In this document: positions 55,559-64,000 of the stretch, piece by piece
How the letters are laid out: every line of letters starts with the position of its first letter
Position numbering within the stretch: the stretch's first letter is position 1
From: Stigmatella erecta
Lineage (GTDB): Bacteria; Myxococcota; Myxococcia; Myxococcales; Myxococcaceae
Length of the DNA stretch: 64,000 nt
NCBI RefSeq assembly: GCF_900111745.1
Contig: NZ_FOIJ01000003.1
Location: 558,001 to 622,000 of the forward strand
Direction: 5' to 3'
The notes under the pieces: model-generated
What the model saw: the letters and a program-made list of their open reading frames with translations, nothing else
What the model was told of the DNA's origin: nothing
Databases searched by the model: none
Program-made: the position numbers and the translations under genes

Positions 55559-55963
55559 ATGAGCGAGCAGGCAACGTCCCAGATTCAGCCGTCCCAGGCG
55601 GTGCCCGCCTCCGCGCCCACCGGCAAGCCGGCCGGCAAGGGCATTCTCCTGAGCGACAGCGCCGTGAGCCGGCTCCAGCTCCTGCTGGCCGAGCGGCAGA
55701 CGCCCGAGGCGGGCCTTCGCCTCGCCGTGAAGGGCGGCGGCTGCTCCGGGCTCCAGTACGCCATGGAGTGGGCCGAGAAGGCCCGTGAGCGCGACAAGGT
55801 GTTCGAGCGCGACGGCGTGCGCGTCTTCGTGGACCCCAAGAGCTACCTGTACCTGATGGGCACGGAGCTGGTGTACGAGGAGACCCTGATGGCCTCGGGG
55901 TTCAAGCTCCAGAACCCGAACGTGAAGGCCGCGTGCGGCTGCGGCGAGAGCTTCACCATCTGA
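55559..55963 (+). CDS. iscA: Iron-sulfur assembly/carrier protein IscA
   Basis: This 134-residue A-type carrier has the three conserved cysteines: one in GGGCSGLQYAM and two in ACGCGESF at the C-terminus. It has a Pro/Ala-rich N-terminal extension of about 25 residues before the core ILLSDSAVSRLQLLL. It probably transfers clusters from IscU to apoproteins. A strong hairpin follows the gene. Confidence 0.95.
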   Translation: MSEQATSQIQPSQAVPASAPTGKPAGKGILLSDSAVSRLQLLLAERQTPEAGLRLAVKGGGCSGLQYAMEWAEKARERDKVFERDGVRVFVDPKSYLYLMGTELVYEETLMASGFKLQNPNVKAACGCGESFTI

Positions 55964-56013
55964 GCCAGACGGTCTCTTCCCCTTCTGGAAGAGGCCTCAA
56001 CGGGAAGCCCGTG

Positions 56014-56046
56014 GGGCCCGGCGCGTCGCCCGGGCCCTTTTCATTT
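56014..56046 (+). terminator. Intrinsic terminator/attenuator between iscA and hscB
   Basis: GGGCCCGG (56014-56021) and CCGGGCCC (56030-56037) form a perfect 8-bp GC stem with an 8-base loop, followed at once by TTTTCATTTTC. As the operon continues only 23 bases further on, it may partly terminate transcription so that iscSUA is made in excess over hscBA-fdx. Confidence 0.7.
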
Positions 56047-56068
56047 TCGTCCGCGAGGAGTGGAAACC

Positions 56069-56698
56069 GTGAAGTGCTGGAATTGCGATAAGGACACGGC
56101 CGGGCGCCCCTTCTGCCCCGCCTGCGGAAAGCTCGCGGCCCGGCCCCCCGGCGCCACGCTCTTCGACATGTTCGAGCTGACGCCCACCTATGACGTGGAC
56201 GTGCCCAAGCTGGAGCGGCAGTTCCGGGATTTGTCCCTCCAGCTGCACCCGGACCGCTTTGCCCAGGCGGATCCCAAGGAGCGGCGCCTGTCGCTGGAGC
56301 AGACCACCACCCTCAACGAGGCCTACAAGACGCTCAAGGACCCGGCCCGCCGGGCCTTCTACCTGCTCAAGCTGTACGGCGTGGACCTGGAGCGGGACGA
56401 CGCGAGCGCCCAGAAGCGCATGCCCCAGGCATTCCTGGAGGAGGTGCTGGAGCTGCGCGAGGAGCTGGAGCTGGCCGTGAAGGCGCGCGACTTGACGCGC
56501 GCCCAGGCCATGGCGGTGGACGTGACAGCCCGCCAGCGCGAGGCCCAGGCCGAGGCGGCTGGCGCCCTGCGCGCCCTGACGAACACCCCCGCCGATGCGG
56601 AGCAGGTGAAAAAGGCTTCGCATGCGCTGGGACGGGTGCGGTACTTCACGCGCTTTCTCGAAGAGGTCGAAGCGTTCGAGGAGGAGGTGTCGGCGTGA
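56069..56698 (+). CDS. hscB: Fe-S co-chaperone HscB with N-terminal zinc ribbon
   Basis: This 209-residue J-protein delivers IscU to HscA. It starts with a CxxC...CxxC ribbon ([20 protein letters not shown], cysteines 3, 6, 16, 19), found in eukaryotic HSC20 and few bacteria. The J-domain has [22 protein letters not shown] and the essential HPD in [11 protein letters not shown]. The C-terminal three-helix domain ([15 protein letters not shown]) binds IscU. GTG 56069 has AGGAG 8 bases upstream; GTG 56060 is in frame but overlaps that site. The stop overlaps the hscA start. Confidence 0.93.
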   Translation: MKCWNCDKDTAGRPFCPACGKLAARPPGATLFDMFELTPTYDVDVPKLERQFRDLSLQLHPDRFAQADPKERRLSLEQTTTLNEAYKTLKDPARRAFYLLKLYGVDLERDDASAQKRMPQAFLEEVLELREELELAVKARDLTRAQAMAVDVTARQREAQAEAAGALRALTNTPADAEQVKKASHALGRVRYFTRFLEEVEAFEEEVSA

Positions 56699-58542
56699 GC
56701 AAGAACGGCTACCTGCAGATCCATGATCCCCTCAAGCCCAAGGGGCATGCGGTGGGAATCGATCTGGGCACTACCAACTCGCTGGTGGCCAGCGTCGTCC
56801 AGGGCAAGCCCCGGTGCCTGCCCGCGGACGAGGGCGAGGCGATGCTCCTGCCCTCCGTGGTGCACTACGCGAAGGACGGCGGCGTGGTGGTGGGCGCCCG
56901 CGCGCGGAAGCTCGCCCCCGAGCACCCCACCGACACCCTCGTCTCCGTGAAGCGCTTCATGGGCCGCAGCCCCGAGGACCCGGAGACGCGCAAGCTGGGG
57001 CACTACAAGTTCGCCGAGGGGCCGGGCCGGGTGGTCCGCTTCGAGGTGGCCGGCGGCCAGCCCGTCACCCCCATCGAGGTGTCCGGGGAGATTCTCCGCA
57101 CGCTCAAGCGGCGCGCCGAGTCCCACTTCGCCGGCAAGGTGGAGCAGGCCGTCATCACCGTGCCCGCCTACTTCGACGAGGCCCAGCGCCAGGCCACCAA
57201 GGACGCCGGCCGGCTCGCGGGGCTGGAGGTGCTCCGGCTGCTCAACGAGCCCACCGCCGCGGCGCTCGCCTACGGCCTGGACAAGGGCAGCCAGGGCACC
57301 TTCGCGGTGTACGACCTGGGCGGCGGCACCTTCGACGTCTCCGTGCTCAAGCTGGTGGAGGGCATCTTCGAGGTGAAGTCCACCGGCGGGGACTCGGCGC
57401 TCGGCGGGGATGACTTCGACCGGGCCATTGCCCAGCACGTGTTCCAGGCCCTGGGGCAGACCTCCCCCTCCCCCGCCCAGGTGGCGGAGATGCTCGCCGC
57501 GGCCCGGAAGACCAAGGAGGCCCTCACGGACGCCCCCGAGGCGGAGCTCACCGTGAGCGGCCACCGGCAGATCGTGCGGCGCGAGGCGTTCGAGGCGTGG
57601 ATCCAGCCGCTCGTCCAGAAGACGGGCATCGTCTGCCGGCGGGCCCTCAAGGACGCGGGGATTGCCGCGGCGGAGCTGGATGGCGTGATTCTGGTGGGCG
57701 GGGCCACGCGCGTGCCCGCCGTGCGCCGGTACGTGGCGGAGCTGTTCGGCCGCGAGCCGCTGGGGGACATCGACCCGGATCAGGTGGTGGCCCTGGGCGC
57801 GGCGGTGCAGGCGGACCTGCTCACCAACGAGGACCGTCAGGACGAGGTGCTGCTGCTGGACGTCATCCCCCTGTCCCTGGGGCTGGAGACGATGGGCGGC
57901 ATCGTCGAGAAGCTCATCCCGCGCAACTCCACCATCCCCATCGCCGCCGCCCAGGTCTTCACCACCTTCAAGGATGGGCAGACGGGCCTGGACATCCACG
58001 TGCTCCAGGGCGAGCGCGAGGCGGTGGAGGACTGCCGCAGCCTCTCGCGCTTCCGCCTGTCGGGGATTCCCCCGATGGCGGCGGGCATGGCCCGGATGGA
58101 GGTCCGCTTCCAGGTGGATGCCGACGGCATCCTCTCCGTCACCGCCCGGGAGCAGAGCACCGGCATCACCCAGACCATCACCGTGAAGCCCAGCCACGGG
58201 CTCACGGATGAGGAGGTGGAGCGCATGCTGCTCGACTCCATCGATCACGCCGAGGACGACATCCAGCTGCGCCAGATGCGCGAGCAGCGGGTGGAGGCCG
58301 AGCGGGTGCTCATGGACGCCACCAAGCAGCTCTCCGAGCACGGCGCCCTCCTCCAGGACGGCGAGCGGGCCTCCATCGAGGCGGCCCTGGCGCGCATCCG
58401 GGAGCTGGCCCAGGGCCAGGATTCCCATGCCCTGAAGGAGGCCATCCACGCGGTGGACGAGGCGTCGCGGGCGTTCGTGGAGCGCATCATGAACCAGGCC
58501 ATCAGCAAGGTGGTGGCTGGCCGTTCCGTCGAGGAGTACTGA
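56695..58542 (+). CDS. hscA: Hsp70-type Fe-S chaperone HscA
   Basis: This 615-residue ATPase releases clusters from IscU. The nucleotide-binding domain shows [66 protein letters not shown] and [16 protein letters not shown]. The substrate domain starts [14 protein letters not shown], the HscA/DnaK boundary. The GTG overlaps the hscB stop (GTGA). It is shorter at the C-terminus than DnaK, as HscA proteins are. Confidence 0.96.
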   Translation: MSKNGYLQIHDPLKPKGHAVGIDLGTTNSLVASVVQGKPRCLPADEGEAMLLPSVVHYAKDGGVVVGARARKLAPEHPTDTLVSVKRFMGRSPEDPETRKLGHYKFAEGPGRVVRFEVAGGQPVTPIEVSGEILRTLKRRAESHFAGKVEQAVITVPAYFDEAQRQATKDAGRLAGLEVLRLLNEPTAAALAYGLDKGSQGTFAVYDLGGGTFDVSVLKLVEGIFEVKSTGGDSALGGDDFDRAIAQHVFQALGQTSPSPAQVAEMLAAARKTKEALTDAPEAELTVSGHRQIVRREAFEAWIQPLVQKTGIVCRRALKDAGIAAAELDGVILVGGATRVPAVRRYVAELFGREPLGDIDPDQVVALGAAVQADLLTNEDRQDEVLLLDVIPLSLGLETMGGIVEKLIPRNSTIPIAAAQVFTTFKDGQTGLDIHVLQGEREAVEDCRSLSRFRLSGIPPMAAGMARMEVRFQVDADGILSVTAREQSTGITQTITVKPSHGLTDEEVERMLLDSIDHAEDDIQLRQMREQRVEAERVLMDATKQLSEHGALLQDGERASIEAALARIRELAQGQDSHALKEAIHAVDEASRAFVERIMNQAISKVVAGRSVEEY

Positions 58543-58543
58543 C

Positions 58544-58921
58544 GTGCCGAAGGTTCACTTCAAGAGCCCCCTGCAGGAGCTCACCATCGAGGTCCGCCCC
58601 GGAACCACCCTCCTGGACGCCGCCGAGCAGGGCGGCGCTCAGGTCGGCCACAGCTGCGGCGGGGTGTGCGGGTGCAGCACGTGCCACGTGTGGATCCGCA
58701 AGGGGCTGGACTCCCTCTCCGAGCAGGAGGACGCGGAGATGGACCGGCTGGACATGGGCTTCGACGTGCGGCCCTACTCCCGGCTGAGCTGCCAGACGGC
58801 CGTGGGCGTGGAGGACGTCCTGGTGGAGATCACCGAGGAGTCCCTGACGGCCTTCATGGACGAGAACCCCGCCCTCCGGCACCAGCTGGAGGCCGAGGGA
58901 AAGTGGCCGCTGAAGAAGTGA
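58544..58921 (+). CDS. fdx: Adrenodoxin-type [2Fe-2S] ferredoxin (ISC type)
   Basis: This 125-residue ferredoxin supplies electrons for cluster assembly. Ligands follow C-x5-C-x2-C...C: C38, C44 and C47 in HSCGGVCGCSTCHVW, and a fourth Cys in RLSCQTAVG. An extra Cys42 sits inside the loop. The acidic SEQEDAEMDRLDM helix is the partner-binding region of ISC ferredoxins. The GTG start begins one base after the hscA stop. It is the last gene of the isc operon. Confidence 0.95.
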   Translation: MPKVHFKSPLQELTIEVRPGTTLLDAAEQGGAQVGHSCGGVCGCSTCHVWIRKGLDSLSEQEDAEMDRLDMGFDVRPYSRLSCQTAVGVEDVLVEITEESLTAFMDENPALRHQLEAEGKWPLKK

Positions 58922-58941
58922 AGGGGTGACGTCGGTTGTTC

Positions 58942-58970
58942 TTGACGGAGGCGCGGCGGTTCCCTATATG
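58942..58970 (+). promoter_or_regulatory. Promoter of tRNA-Leu
   Basis: TTGACG and TATATG are spaced exactly 17 bases apart. The predicted start near 58977 gives a 20-base leader before the mature tRNA. Confidence 0.75.
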
Positions 58971-58996
58971 TCCGCACCCACAGCGGCACCCCACCT

Positions 58997-59080
58997 GCCC
59001 AGGTGGTGGAATTGGTAGACACACTAGATTCAGGGTCTAGCGCCTGCAAGGGCATGGAGGTTCGAGTCCTCTCCTGGGCA
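58997..59080 (+). tRNA. tRNA-Leu (anticodon CAG)
   Basis: The 84-base gene starts GCCCAGG and ends CCTGGGC-A, giving a perfect 7-bp acceptor stem. The D-loop sequence is TGGAATTGGTAGACAC. The anticodon stem CTAGA/TCTAG encloses the loop TTCAGGG, so the anticodon is CAG. A long variable arm is present, as expected for leucine tRNA, then the T-loop TTCGAGT. The CCA end is not encoded. Confidence 0.97.
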
Positions 59081-59088
59081 CTGAAGAA

Positions 59089-59126
59089 GGGCCCCGGCTT
59101 TCAAAGCCGGGGCCCTTTTTCTTTTC
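59089..59126 (+). terminator. Strong intrinsic terminator after tRNA-Leu
   Basis: GGGCCCCGGCTTT and AAAGCCGGGGCCC (59089-59101 and 59103-59115) are perfect complements with minimal loop, followed by TTTTTCTTTT. It may also serve the minus-strand gene ending at 59131. Confidence 0.92.
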
Positions 59127-59130
59127 TGGC

Positions 59131-60228
59131 TCACGGCGCCACGGGCTCCACCGCCTCGTGGGCCACGTGCTGCGTGGCCTGCCGGGCCAAGCTGCCGCCC
59201 CGCCGCAAATCCTTCAGGCGCAGCTTGCGCCGGTGGACGGAGAAGGCCCCCACGGAGGCCTGGCTGAGCACCGTGCCCAGGTGGGTGAGCGTGGAGAAGG
59301 CCGCCGCGTCCGCCTCCGAGGCCCCCAGGCTCCGGGCCGCCCAGCTGGTGACGAAGTAGTAGATGCCCATGCCCGCCGGCACCCCCGGCAGCGACTGGCC
59401 CAGGGCGATGGCCCCCAGCACCACCGCCCCGGCGAACACGCCCCCGGGAATCTTCAGCCCCTGCAGGGCAAGCCCATACGCCAGCGCGGGGGCCAGCACG
59501 GGCCCCACGGAGAACACGAGCGCCACCGCCATGCCCCGGAAGCTGCGAGCGGTGCCTAGCCCGTCGGCCACGTGCTGGAGGAAATTCTGGACGCGCGGCA
59601 TCCGGTGGCGCCGGTGCAGCATCTGGGCGAGCGGCAGGGCGTAGTGGGCCAGCAGCACCACGAGTGCGACCAGGCCAATACACAGAGAGACGGCCACCTT
59701 CAGGGCCTTCTCGAAGTGGACCATCGTCTCGGCGAAGGGGCCGAGGAAGGACAGGGCCACCAGCCCCATGAGCGCGGTGAACTCCAACAGCTTGCACACC
59801 GCCACCGAGCCCAGGCACTGCAGGAAGGGCAGCCGCTGGGTGCGGGACATCAGGAAGGAGCGGATGAAGTCCCCCAGCTTCCCCGGCAGCGCGTTGTGCG
59901 TGAAGGCGCCGATGGCCACCAGGTGGTAGCGCTCCAGGAAGGGCACCGGCTTCTGGAGCGTGCGCTGCCACTGAATGGCGCGCAGGGGGATGATGGCCGC
60001 GGACAGCAGCAGGAACGGGATGAGCCACGGCAGGTGGCCCGGCAGCTCGGTGAAGAACTCCCGGAGGGGGAAGCGCGGCGTGAGCCACGGCCCCGGCTTG
60101 CTCAGGTTCCAGCGGAAGAAGGCCGTGGAGATGAGGGCGGCGGACAGCACCAGCCCCACCCCGCCCATGAGGACCTTCAGGAGCGTCCGGCCCCAGGGCT
60201 TGCCCGGGCGTTCTTTCCGTTCAGTCAA
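59131..60228 (-). CDS. Flippase-like / lysylphosphatidylglycerol-synthase-type membrane protein
   Basis: This 365-residue protein has about eight hydrophobic segments and motifs of the UPF0104/AglD-like family: PLRAIQWQRTL, ERYHLVAIGAFTHNALPGKLGDFIRSFLMSR, and LGQSLPGVPAGMGIYYF. Relatives move lipid-linked molecules across the inner membrane or form the membrane domain of lysyl-phosphatidylglycerol synthases; the soluble synthase domain is absent here. The TTG at 60228 has GGAGG 6 bases upstream and overlaps the end of the phosphodiesterase gene by 8 bases, which suggests joint work in envelope-lipid metabolism. Confidence 0.8.
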   Translation of the reverse strand: MTERKERPGKPWGRTLLKVLMGGVGLVLSAALISTAFFRWNLSKPGPWLTPRFPLREFFTELPGHLPWLIPFLLLSAAIIPLRAIQWQRTLQKPVPFLERYHLVAIGAFTHNALPGKLGDFIRSFLMSRTQRLPFLQCLGSVAVCKLLEFTALMGLVALSFLGPFAETMVHFEKALKVAVSLCIGLVALVVLLAHYALPLAQMLHRRHRMPRVQNFLQHVADGLGTARSFRGMAVALVFSVGPVLAPALAYGLALQGLKIPGGVFAGAVVLGAIALGQSLPGVPAGMGIYYFVTSWAARSLGASEADAAAFSTLTHLGTVLSQASVGAFSVHRRKLRLKDLRRGGSLARQATQHVAHEAVEPVAP

Positions 60229-61774
60229 GGTAGGCCTCCGCGAGCCGCTGGTGCAGGTTCACGCAATGGGTCAGCCCCGAGAGCGCCACGGGCCCCTCCG
60301 CAGACCAGCACACCGTGCTGCAGGTCTCCGTGCGCGTCAGCCCCCCGTGGGAGCCAAACTCCCAGGCGAAGCCCACCGTGGCCCCCGGCCGCACCGCCTC
60401 GCCGAAGAGCACCAGGTCTCCCGCGGTGGGCATGAAGGGCAGCTCGCGCAGGTAGTCCGCGACGGCCCGGCGGCTGAACTCCCCCGCCAGCGGGGCCTGC
60501 TCGAGCTCCTCCGCGCGGTAGACCTGGCCCTTCACCAGCGCCACCGCCGAGTCCCCGCGCCGCAGGGCCACCAGGCCGATGTCCGGGTGACGCGCGGCGC
60601 GCGCCAGGACCTCCGGGTGATGCGCCACGAGGGCCCGCGCCTCCAGCGGCTGGCGCCCCTGGGTGAGATAGACGTGGGCGAAGTTGCCTGACTCGATGAC
60701 CACCGGCGCCTCCGGGGCGGGACGCGCCGTGGGGGGGAGCGGCGCACGTCCGTCGAGCAGCCCCCCGCTCACGGCCTCCGGCAGCGCGGCCGGAGCCCCT
60801 CGCAGGAGCATGTCCTCCAGCCGCTGGCCCTGGCGCTGCTCGAAGGGAAGGCTCTCCACGTGGCCGTGGTCGGTGAGAAAGACGACGTCATAGGGGTGCT
60901 CGACGGTGCGGGCCATCGCGTACAGCTCCGCGAGGTACCCATCCACCCGCTCCAGCTCCGCGACCGCCTGCTCCGAGCGCGGCCCCCGGCGGTGCGCCAC
61001 CTCGTCGTAATTGCCGAACACGAGGTAGACACTGGGCACGCCCCGCACCATGTCTACCAGCGCCTTGGTATGAGCGAAGCTCCACCCGAGTTGCTGCAGC
61101 AGTACCCGGCTGATCAGGAAGTCCCCCTCGTGGCGGAAGTCCCCGAGCGCCCTTCCCCAGCGCCAGATCTCCCGCAGCGCGCGCCAGCTCTCCCTTCCCA
61201 GCGAGCCCAGGTACCGGAACGGATGGCGCGTGCGCGCCGCCAGGAGCCCTTCCATCTCCGGGGACAGCGCGCGCGCCATCCCCTTCAGGCTCGACAGGGT
61301 GCTCATGCAGATCTGGTTGCGTGCGCCTCCCCGGAACAGGGTGAAGTAGGTGTGCCCCCCTTCGGCGAAGAGCTGCGGGGCCTGCGTCCGTCCCAGCCGC
61401 TGCTCAATGTCGAGCGCGTCCTGGGGGGTGTTCATCCGCACCCGGCGCCCCAGCTCGCGGTCGAACCACGCGTAGGCAGGCAAGTTCGGGTGCGGGATTC
61501 CATACAGGAGCCCCGCCTGGAAGCAGGGCGTGGAGGCAGGAGAGCCCCAGAAAGCCTCCTCCAGGTGGTAGGCCCCCGAGCGCACCAGGGAGGACAGGAA
61601 GGGCATCCGTCCCGTACGCACCGCCGCGTCCAGCAGCGCCTTGGGAACCCCGTCCAGGTGGACGAGCAGCAGGCGCCGCCGTCGCGTGGCGGGCACGGGC
61701 GGCACCTCCCGGCCAATGCGCCCTGCAAGGCCACGCGCCCAGGCGTGCATGTCCGAGGTGAGTAGGCTGCTCAC
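60221..61774 (-). CDS. Alkaline-phosphatase-superfamily phosphodiesterase-like protein
   Basis: This 517-residue protein has the metal-binding pattern of type-I phosphodiesterases/phosphatases: LLLVHLDGVPKALLDAAV, SPASTPCFQAGLLYG with the likely Thr nucleophile, VFGNYDEVAHRRGP, and VVFLTDHGHVES. No signal peptide is evident. It is coupled to the downstream flippase-like gene, so the substrate may be a phospholipid head group or lipid-linked phosphate. GTG 61774 has GGGGAG 9 bases upstream; ATG 61750 (HAWARGLAG) is an alternative. Confidence 0.75.
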   Translation of the reverse strand: MSSLLTSDMHAWARGLAGRIGREVPPVPATRRRRLLLVHLDGVPKALLDAAVRTGRMPFLSSLVRSGAYHLEEAFWGSPASTPCFQAGLLYGIPHPNLPAYAWFDRELGRRVRMNTPQDALDIEQRLGRTQAPQLFAEGGHTYFTLFRGGARNQICMSTLSSLKGMARALSPEMEGLLAARTRHPFRYLGSLGRESWRALREIWRWGRALGDFRHEGDFLISRVLLQQLGWSFAHTKALVDMVRGVPSVYLVFGNYDEVAHRRGPRSEQAVAELERVDGYLAELYAMARTVEHPYDVVFLTDHGHVESLPFEQRQGQRLEDMLLRGAPAALPEAVSGGLLDGRAPLPPTARPAPEAPVVIESGNFAHVYLTQGRQPLEARALVAHHPEVLARAARHPDIGLVALRRGDSAVALVKGQVYRAEELEQAPLAGEFSRRAVADYLRELPFMPTAGDLVLFGEAVRPGATVGFAWEFGSHGGLTRTETCSTVCWSAEGPVALSGLTHCVNLHQRLAEAYLD

Positions 61775-61888
61775 GGTGATTGGCTCCCCGCTCCAGCGAG
61801 CGAAAGTGCGCACTCGCCGTCAGGGCAGCCATCAGGGCTCGCTGGGCACCTCGCAGAGCAGCCAGGCAGGCGCCCACGCGGGAGTGGC

Positions 61889-62968
61889 TCAGGCGTGCGC
61901 GTCCAGCCAGGCCCGCAGCCGCGCATCCGGCTGCGCTTCGCCCCGGAGCCCGGGGTCCACCTCGAGGGCCATCGTGTGGAAGCCGCGCGCTTCCAGGCCC
62001 TTCATCAGCTCGGCGCGCACCTCCGGGCCCGGCGCGAAGAGGATGCACCCATCTCCGCCCCCCGCCCCGGACTGCTTGCCCGCGCACCCGTAGGAGCCCA
62101 CGATGGCCAGCACCCGGCGCATGCCCTCCGTCTCGGTGGGCCCCAGCTCCTGCAACAGCGCTTGCTGCGCCGTCACGGCCTCCGAGAACGCCCGGAAGTC
62201 CCCGCCGCCCAGCCCCTCCTCGATCGCGTGCCCCAGCGCATCCGAGCGCTCCACGAAGGCCTGGCGCCCCGCCTCGGCCAGCCGGGCCTCGACCTGGTTG
62301 ATGAGCACGCGCGTCGAGGCGCTCTCCCCCGTGAAGGCGTACGCCATCGCCAGCTTCGGCGTGGGCAACCGCCACAGGTCCACGGCAGGGGCCTCCAGCA
62401 GCGTTGCCCGGAAGCCTCCCGCGCTGGAGGCCGCCATCAGCGCCGAGGTGTCATAGCGCCGGTAGCGCAGCAGGCCGCCCGCGAAGCTCGCCGCCACATC
62501 TCCGCCGCTCCCCTTGCCGCCCTGGCCCAGCGCGTGCGCCACCAGCGACAGCTTCAGCGTGTCGAAGCGCTCCTCCAGGATGAAGCGCGCCGCGTCCGCC
62601 GCCAGCACCGTCGCGCATGCGCTGCCGCCCATGCCCAGCTTCAGCCCACCCGGGCCCACCGCGGATGGGGCAATCGCCAGCTCGAAGCCCACGCTCTGCC
62701 GGCCGTGCGCCCGCAGCGCCTCGTCCAGCGTGCGCGCCACGAAGGAGAACCCCGCGGGCACCTCGCGCTCCCACCGCACGCCCTTGGGCGTGGCACTGCC
62801 CGCGAGCAGCCCCTCCTCCAGGCACACGTGGACCCGCGCATCCGCGCGCCGGCGCACGAGCGCCGCCGTGCGCGGCGCCACCGCCGCCACCCGGGACATG
62901 CCGCCCCACAGCACGGCGTACTCCCCGGAGACGAACAGCTTCCCGGGCGCGGAGAGGGCGCGTTCCAT
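61889..62968 (-). CDS. mvaK2: Phosphomevalonate kinase
   Basis: This 359-residue GHMP kinase phosphorylates 5-phosphomevalonate in the mevalonate route to isopentenyl diphosphate. It starts ALSAPGKLFVSGEYAVLWGG, the phosphomevalonate-kinase form of motif 1 (GEYAV rather than the GEHAV of mevalonate kinase). Motif 2 reads LKLGMGGSACATVLAADAAR, and the C-terminal motif CAGKQSGAGGGDGCILFAPG is intact. The ATG shares one base with the mvaD stop (TGATG). A mevalonate-kinase identity is the alternative, but the N-terminal motif argues against it. Confidence 0.85.
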   Translation of the reverse strand: MERALSAPGKLFVSGEYAVLWGGMSRVAAVAPRTAALVRRRADARVHVCLEEGLLAGSATPKGVRWEREVPAGFSFVARTLDEALRAHGRQSVGFELAIAPSAVGPGGLKLGMGGSACATVLAADAARFILEERFDTLKLSLVAHALGQGGKGSGGDVAASFAGGLLRYRRYDTSALMAASSAGGFRATLLEAPAVDLWRLPTPKLAMAYAFTGESASTRVLINQVEARLAEAGRQAFVERSDALGHAIEEGLGGGDFRAFSEAVTAQQALLQELGPTETEGMRRVLAIVGSYGCAGKQSGAGGGDGCILFAPGPEVRAELMKGLEARGFHTMALEVDPGLRGEAQPDARLRAWLDAHA

Positions 62969-63954
62969 CAGAACAGGTGCTCGCTCTTGAGCACCGCGTC
63001 CCCGCCCGGCACGCACCGCACCACGTCCACCGCCCCGCAGGCGCGCGCCAGCGCCTCGGCCGCCACCTCGTGGGCCGCGTCCGTGAGCAGCACCGGGTTC
63101 GGCCCCGCGTCCAGCGTGAACCACACCGGCGTGCCCTTCTTGCGCTGCTCGCGCAGGTGCTCGATGAGCCCCAGCGTGGCCGGGTGCATGTAGCTGAGCG
63201 GCGGATCCGCCGCGAACGCCGTGGCGTGCATGCGCCAGGCGTTGCGCTCGCTCAGCGCCCCCAGCCCCTGCAAGTCCTTGCGCTGGATGAGCTCCACGGC
63301 CCGCGGCAGCTCCGCCTCCGCGTCCTTCGCCCACGCGGCGTAGTACGGGCTCGTCTCCACGGTGAGCTTCATCCCATCCCGCGACTTCACCTCTTTCTCG
63401 TCACGGTTGAGGATGGCCACCACCATGCGCAGCTCCGGCCAGTGCGCCTCGGAGAAGCGCTGCACCGCGAAGCTGTCCGCCCCGTCCGCGCGCTCCCCTT
63501 TGCGCCACTCGCAGAAGCCGCCCTGGATGCTGCGGCACGCCGAGCCGCTGCCCAGCCGCGCCAGCACGCTCGCCGCCCGGGGCTCGGGCGCCAGGCCCGC
63601 CGCCGCCCGGGCCGCCACCGCCAGCGCCGCGAAGCCCGCCGCGCTGCTGGCCAGGCCCGCCGCCGCCGGGAAGTCGCCGCGCGACACCATCCGCGCGGGC
63701 CCCAGCTTGCCGCCCGCCTCCGCCCGCACCGCCTCCAGCACGCGCAGGACGCGGTCCCGCTCGCTGCCCTTGGCGGTGTGGCCGTTGATCTCCACCTGGT
63801 CCGTGTCCGCGCCGAACTCCACCGTCGTGGTGACGGACATGGGCGAGAGCGTCAGGGACAGACTCGATTGATGGGGCAGGATGAGCGCGTCATCCCGCTT
63901 TCCCCAGTACTTCACCAAGGCGATGTTGGGATGCGCCAGGGCAGTCGCTTTCAT
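62968..63954 (-). CDS. mvaD: Diphosphomevalonate decarboxylase
   Basis: This 328-residue enzyme makes isopentenyl diphosphate from mevalonate diphosphate with ATP. Family motifs are present: HPNIALVKYWGKRD, LPHQSSLSLTLSPMSVTTTV, DFPAAAGLASSAAGFAAL, and SGSACRSIQGGFCEW with the catalytic Arg, plus FTLDAGPNPVLL with the catalytic Asp. ATG 63954 matches homologues; ATG 63966 is four codons earlier. Tightly linked to mvaK2. Confidence 0.95.
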   Translation of the reverse strand: MKATALAHPNIALVKYWGKRDDALILPHQSSLSLTLSPMSVTTTVEFGADTDQVEINGHTAKGSERDRVLRVLEAVRAEAGGKLGPARMVSRGDFPAAAGLASSAAGFAALAVAARAAAGLAPEPRAASVLARLGSGSACRSIQGGFCEWRKGERADGADSFAVQRFSEAHWPELRMVVAILNRDEKEVKSRDGMKLTVETSPYYAAWAKDAEAELPRAVELIQRKDLQGLGALSERNAWRMHATAFAADPPLSYMHPATLGLIEHLREQRKKGTPVWFTLDAGPNPVLLTDAAHEVAAEALARACGAVDVVRCVPGGDAVLKSEHLF

Positions 63955-63962
63955 GGAAGCCC

Positions 63963-64000
63963 TCACAGCGCCCGCGGTCCCGCGAGCTGGCTGCTGAAAC
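63963..64000 (-). CDS. 3' end of an upstream gene (possibly mevalonate kinase)
   Basis: Only the last 11 codons and a TGA at 63963-63965 are visible (tail FSSQLAGPRAL), 8 bases before the mvaD ATG. The position in a mevalonate operon suggests mevalonate kinase, but nothing in these few residues proves it. Confidence 0.35.
   Translation of the reverse strand, partial: FSSQLAGPRAL

Overview
The window is a high-GC chromosomal segment, almost certainly from a myxobacterium (Cystobacterineae, Stigmatella/Cystobacter/Archangium/Myxococcus-like). The basis is third-position GC bias, many GTG/TTG starts with 4-bp stop/start overlaps, a Ser/Thr kinase with a PEGA tail, a receiver-DUF4388 protein, RCC1/HEAT/kelch-type lipoproteins, a bacterial mevalonate operon, and gene pairs (DUF6310/DUF5953-like) seen mainly in Myxococcales. 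The genus is an inference.

Layout. 1-1459: end of a LysR regulator, a 43-codon ORF and an NmrA-like oxidoreductase. 1500-8000: an accessory island. It is bracketed by two imperfect copies of the T-arm/acceptor 3' end of a tRNA or tmRNA and contains wrecks of a phage integrase, a phage DNA-polymerase exonuclease domain and a phage helicase, one intact small secreted protein, a VOC + halohydrin-dehalogenase-like pair, an ankyrin protein and an IS91-type transposase remnant. 7994-9459: a coupled pair resembling a PD-(D/E)XK toxin lipoprotein and its partner. 9801-13541: ileS with a large insertion. 13549-18345: a tightly overlapping four-gene operon (ECF-like sigma factor, zinc-finger anti-sigma/DUF4384, periplasmic caspase, propeller lipoprotein).

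18624-24516: a CotH lipoprotein, yebC-ruvC-ruvA, a receiver with Glu at the phosphorylation site, and a small outer-membrane-type protein. 24528-29139: an ATP-grasp / alpha-E / transglutaminase / DUF4406-like operon, with a class-II amidotransferase domain that lacks its nucleophile. 29248-37826: envelope and secreted proteins (vitellogenin-N-like HEAT protein, Gly-rich secreted protein, sorbosone-dehydrogenase-like lipoprotein, ricin-thaumatin lipoprotein) and a Ser/Thr kinase. 37870-40682: an RCC1 lipoprotein, a membrane protein and tag.

40679-44815: the RNA-repair locus rtcBA with divergent rtcR and a well-matched sigma-54 promoter before rtcB. 44817-51963: a histidine kinase/response regulator pair, a di-haem-motif propeller protein behind a perfect 17-bp palindrome, and a DTW-domain gene. 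51928-53337: a DsbD-like thiol reductase. 53672-58921: the complete iscS-iscU-iscA-hscB-hscA-fdx cluster with its promoter, a candidate operator and an internal terminator/attenuator. 58997-59080: tRNA-Leu(CAG). 59131-61774: a flippase-like membrane protein and a phosphodiesterase-superfamily protein. 61889-64000: mvaK2, mvaD and the end of an upstream gene.

The best candidates for something little described are the sigma/anti-sigma/caspase/propeller operon, the ATP-grasp operon with its catalytically dead amidotransferase fused to an active-looking transglutaminase, the DUF6310/DUF5953-like pair, and the halohydrin-dehalogenase-like two-gene operon.
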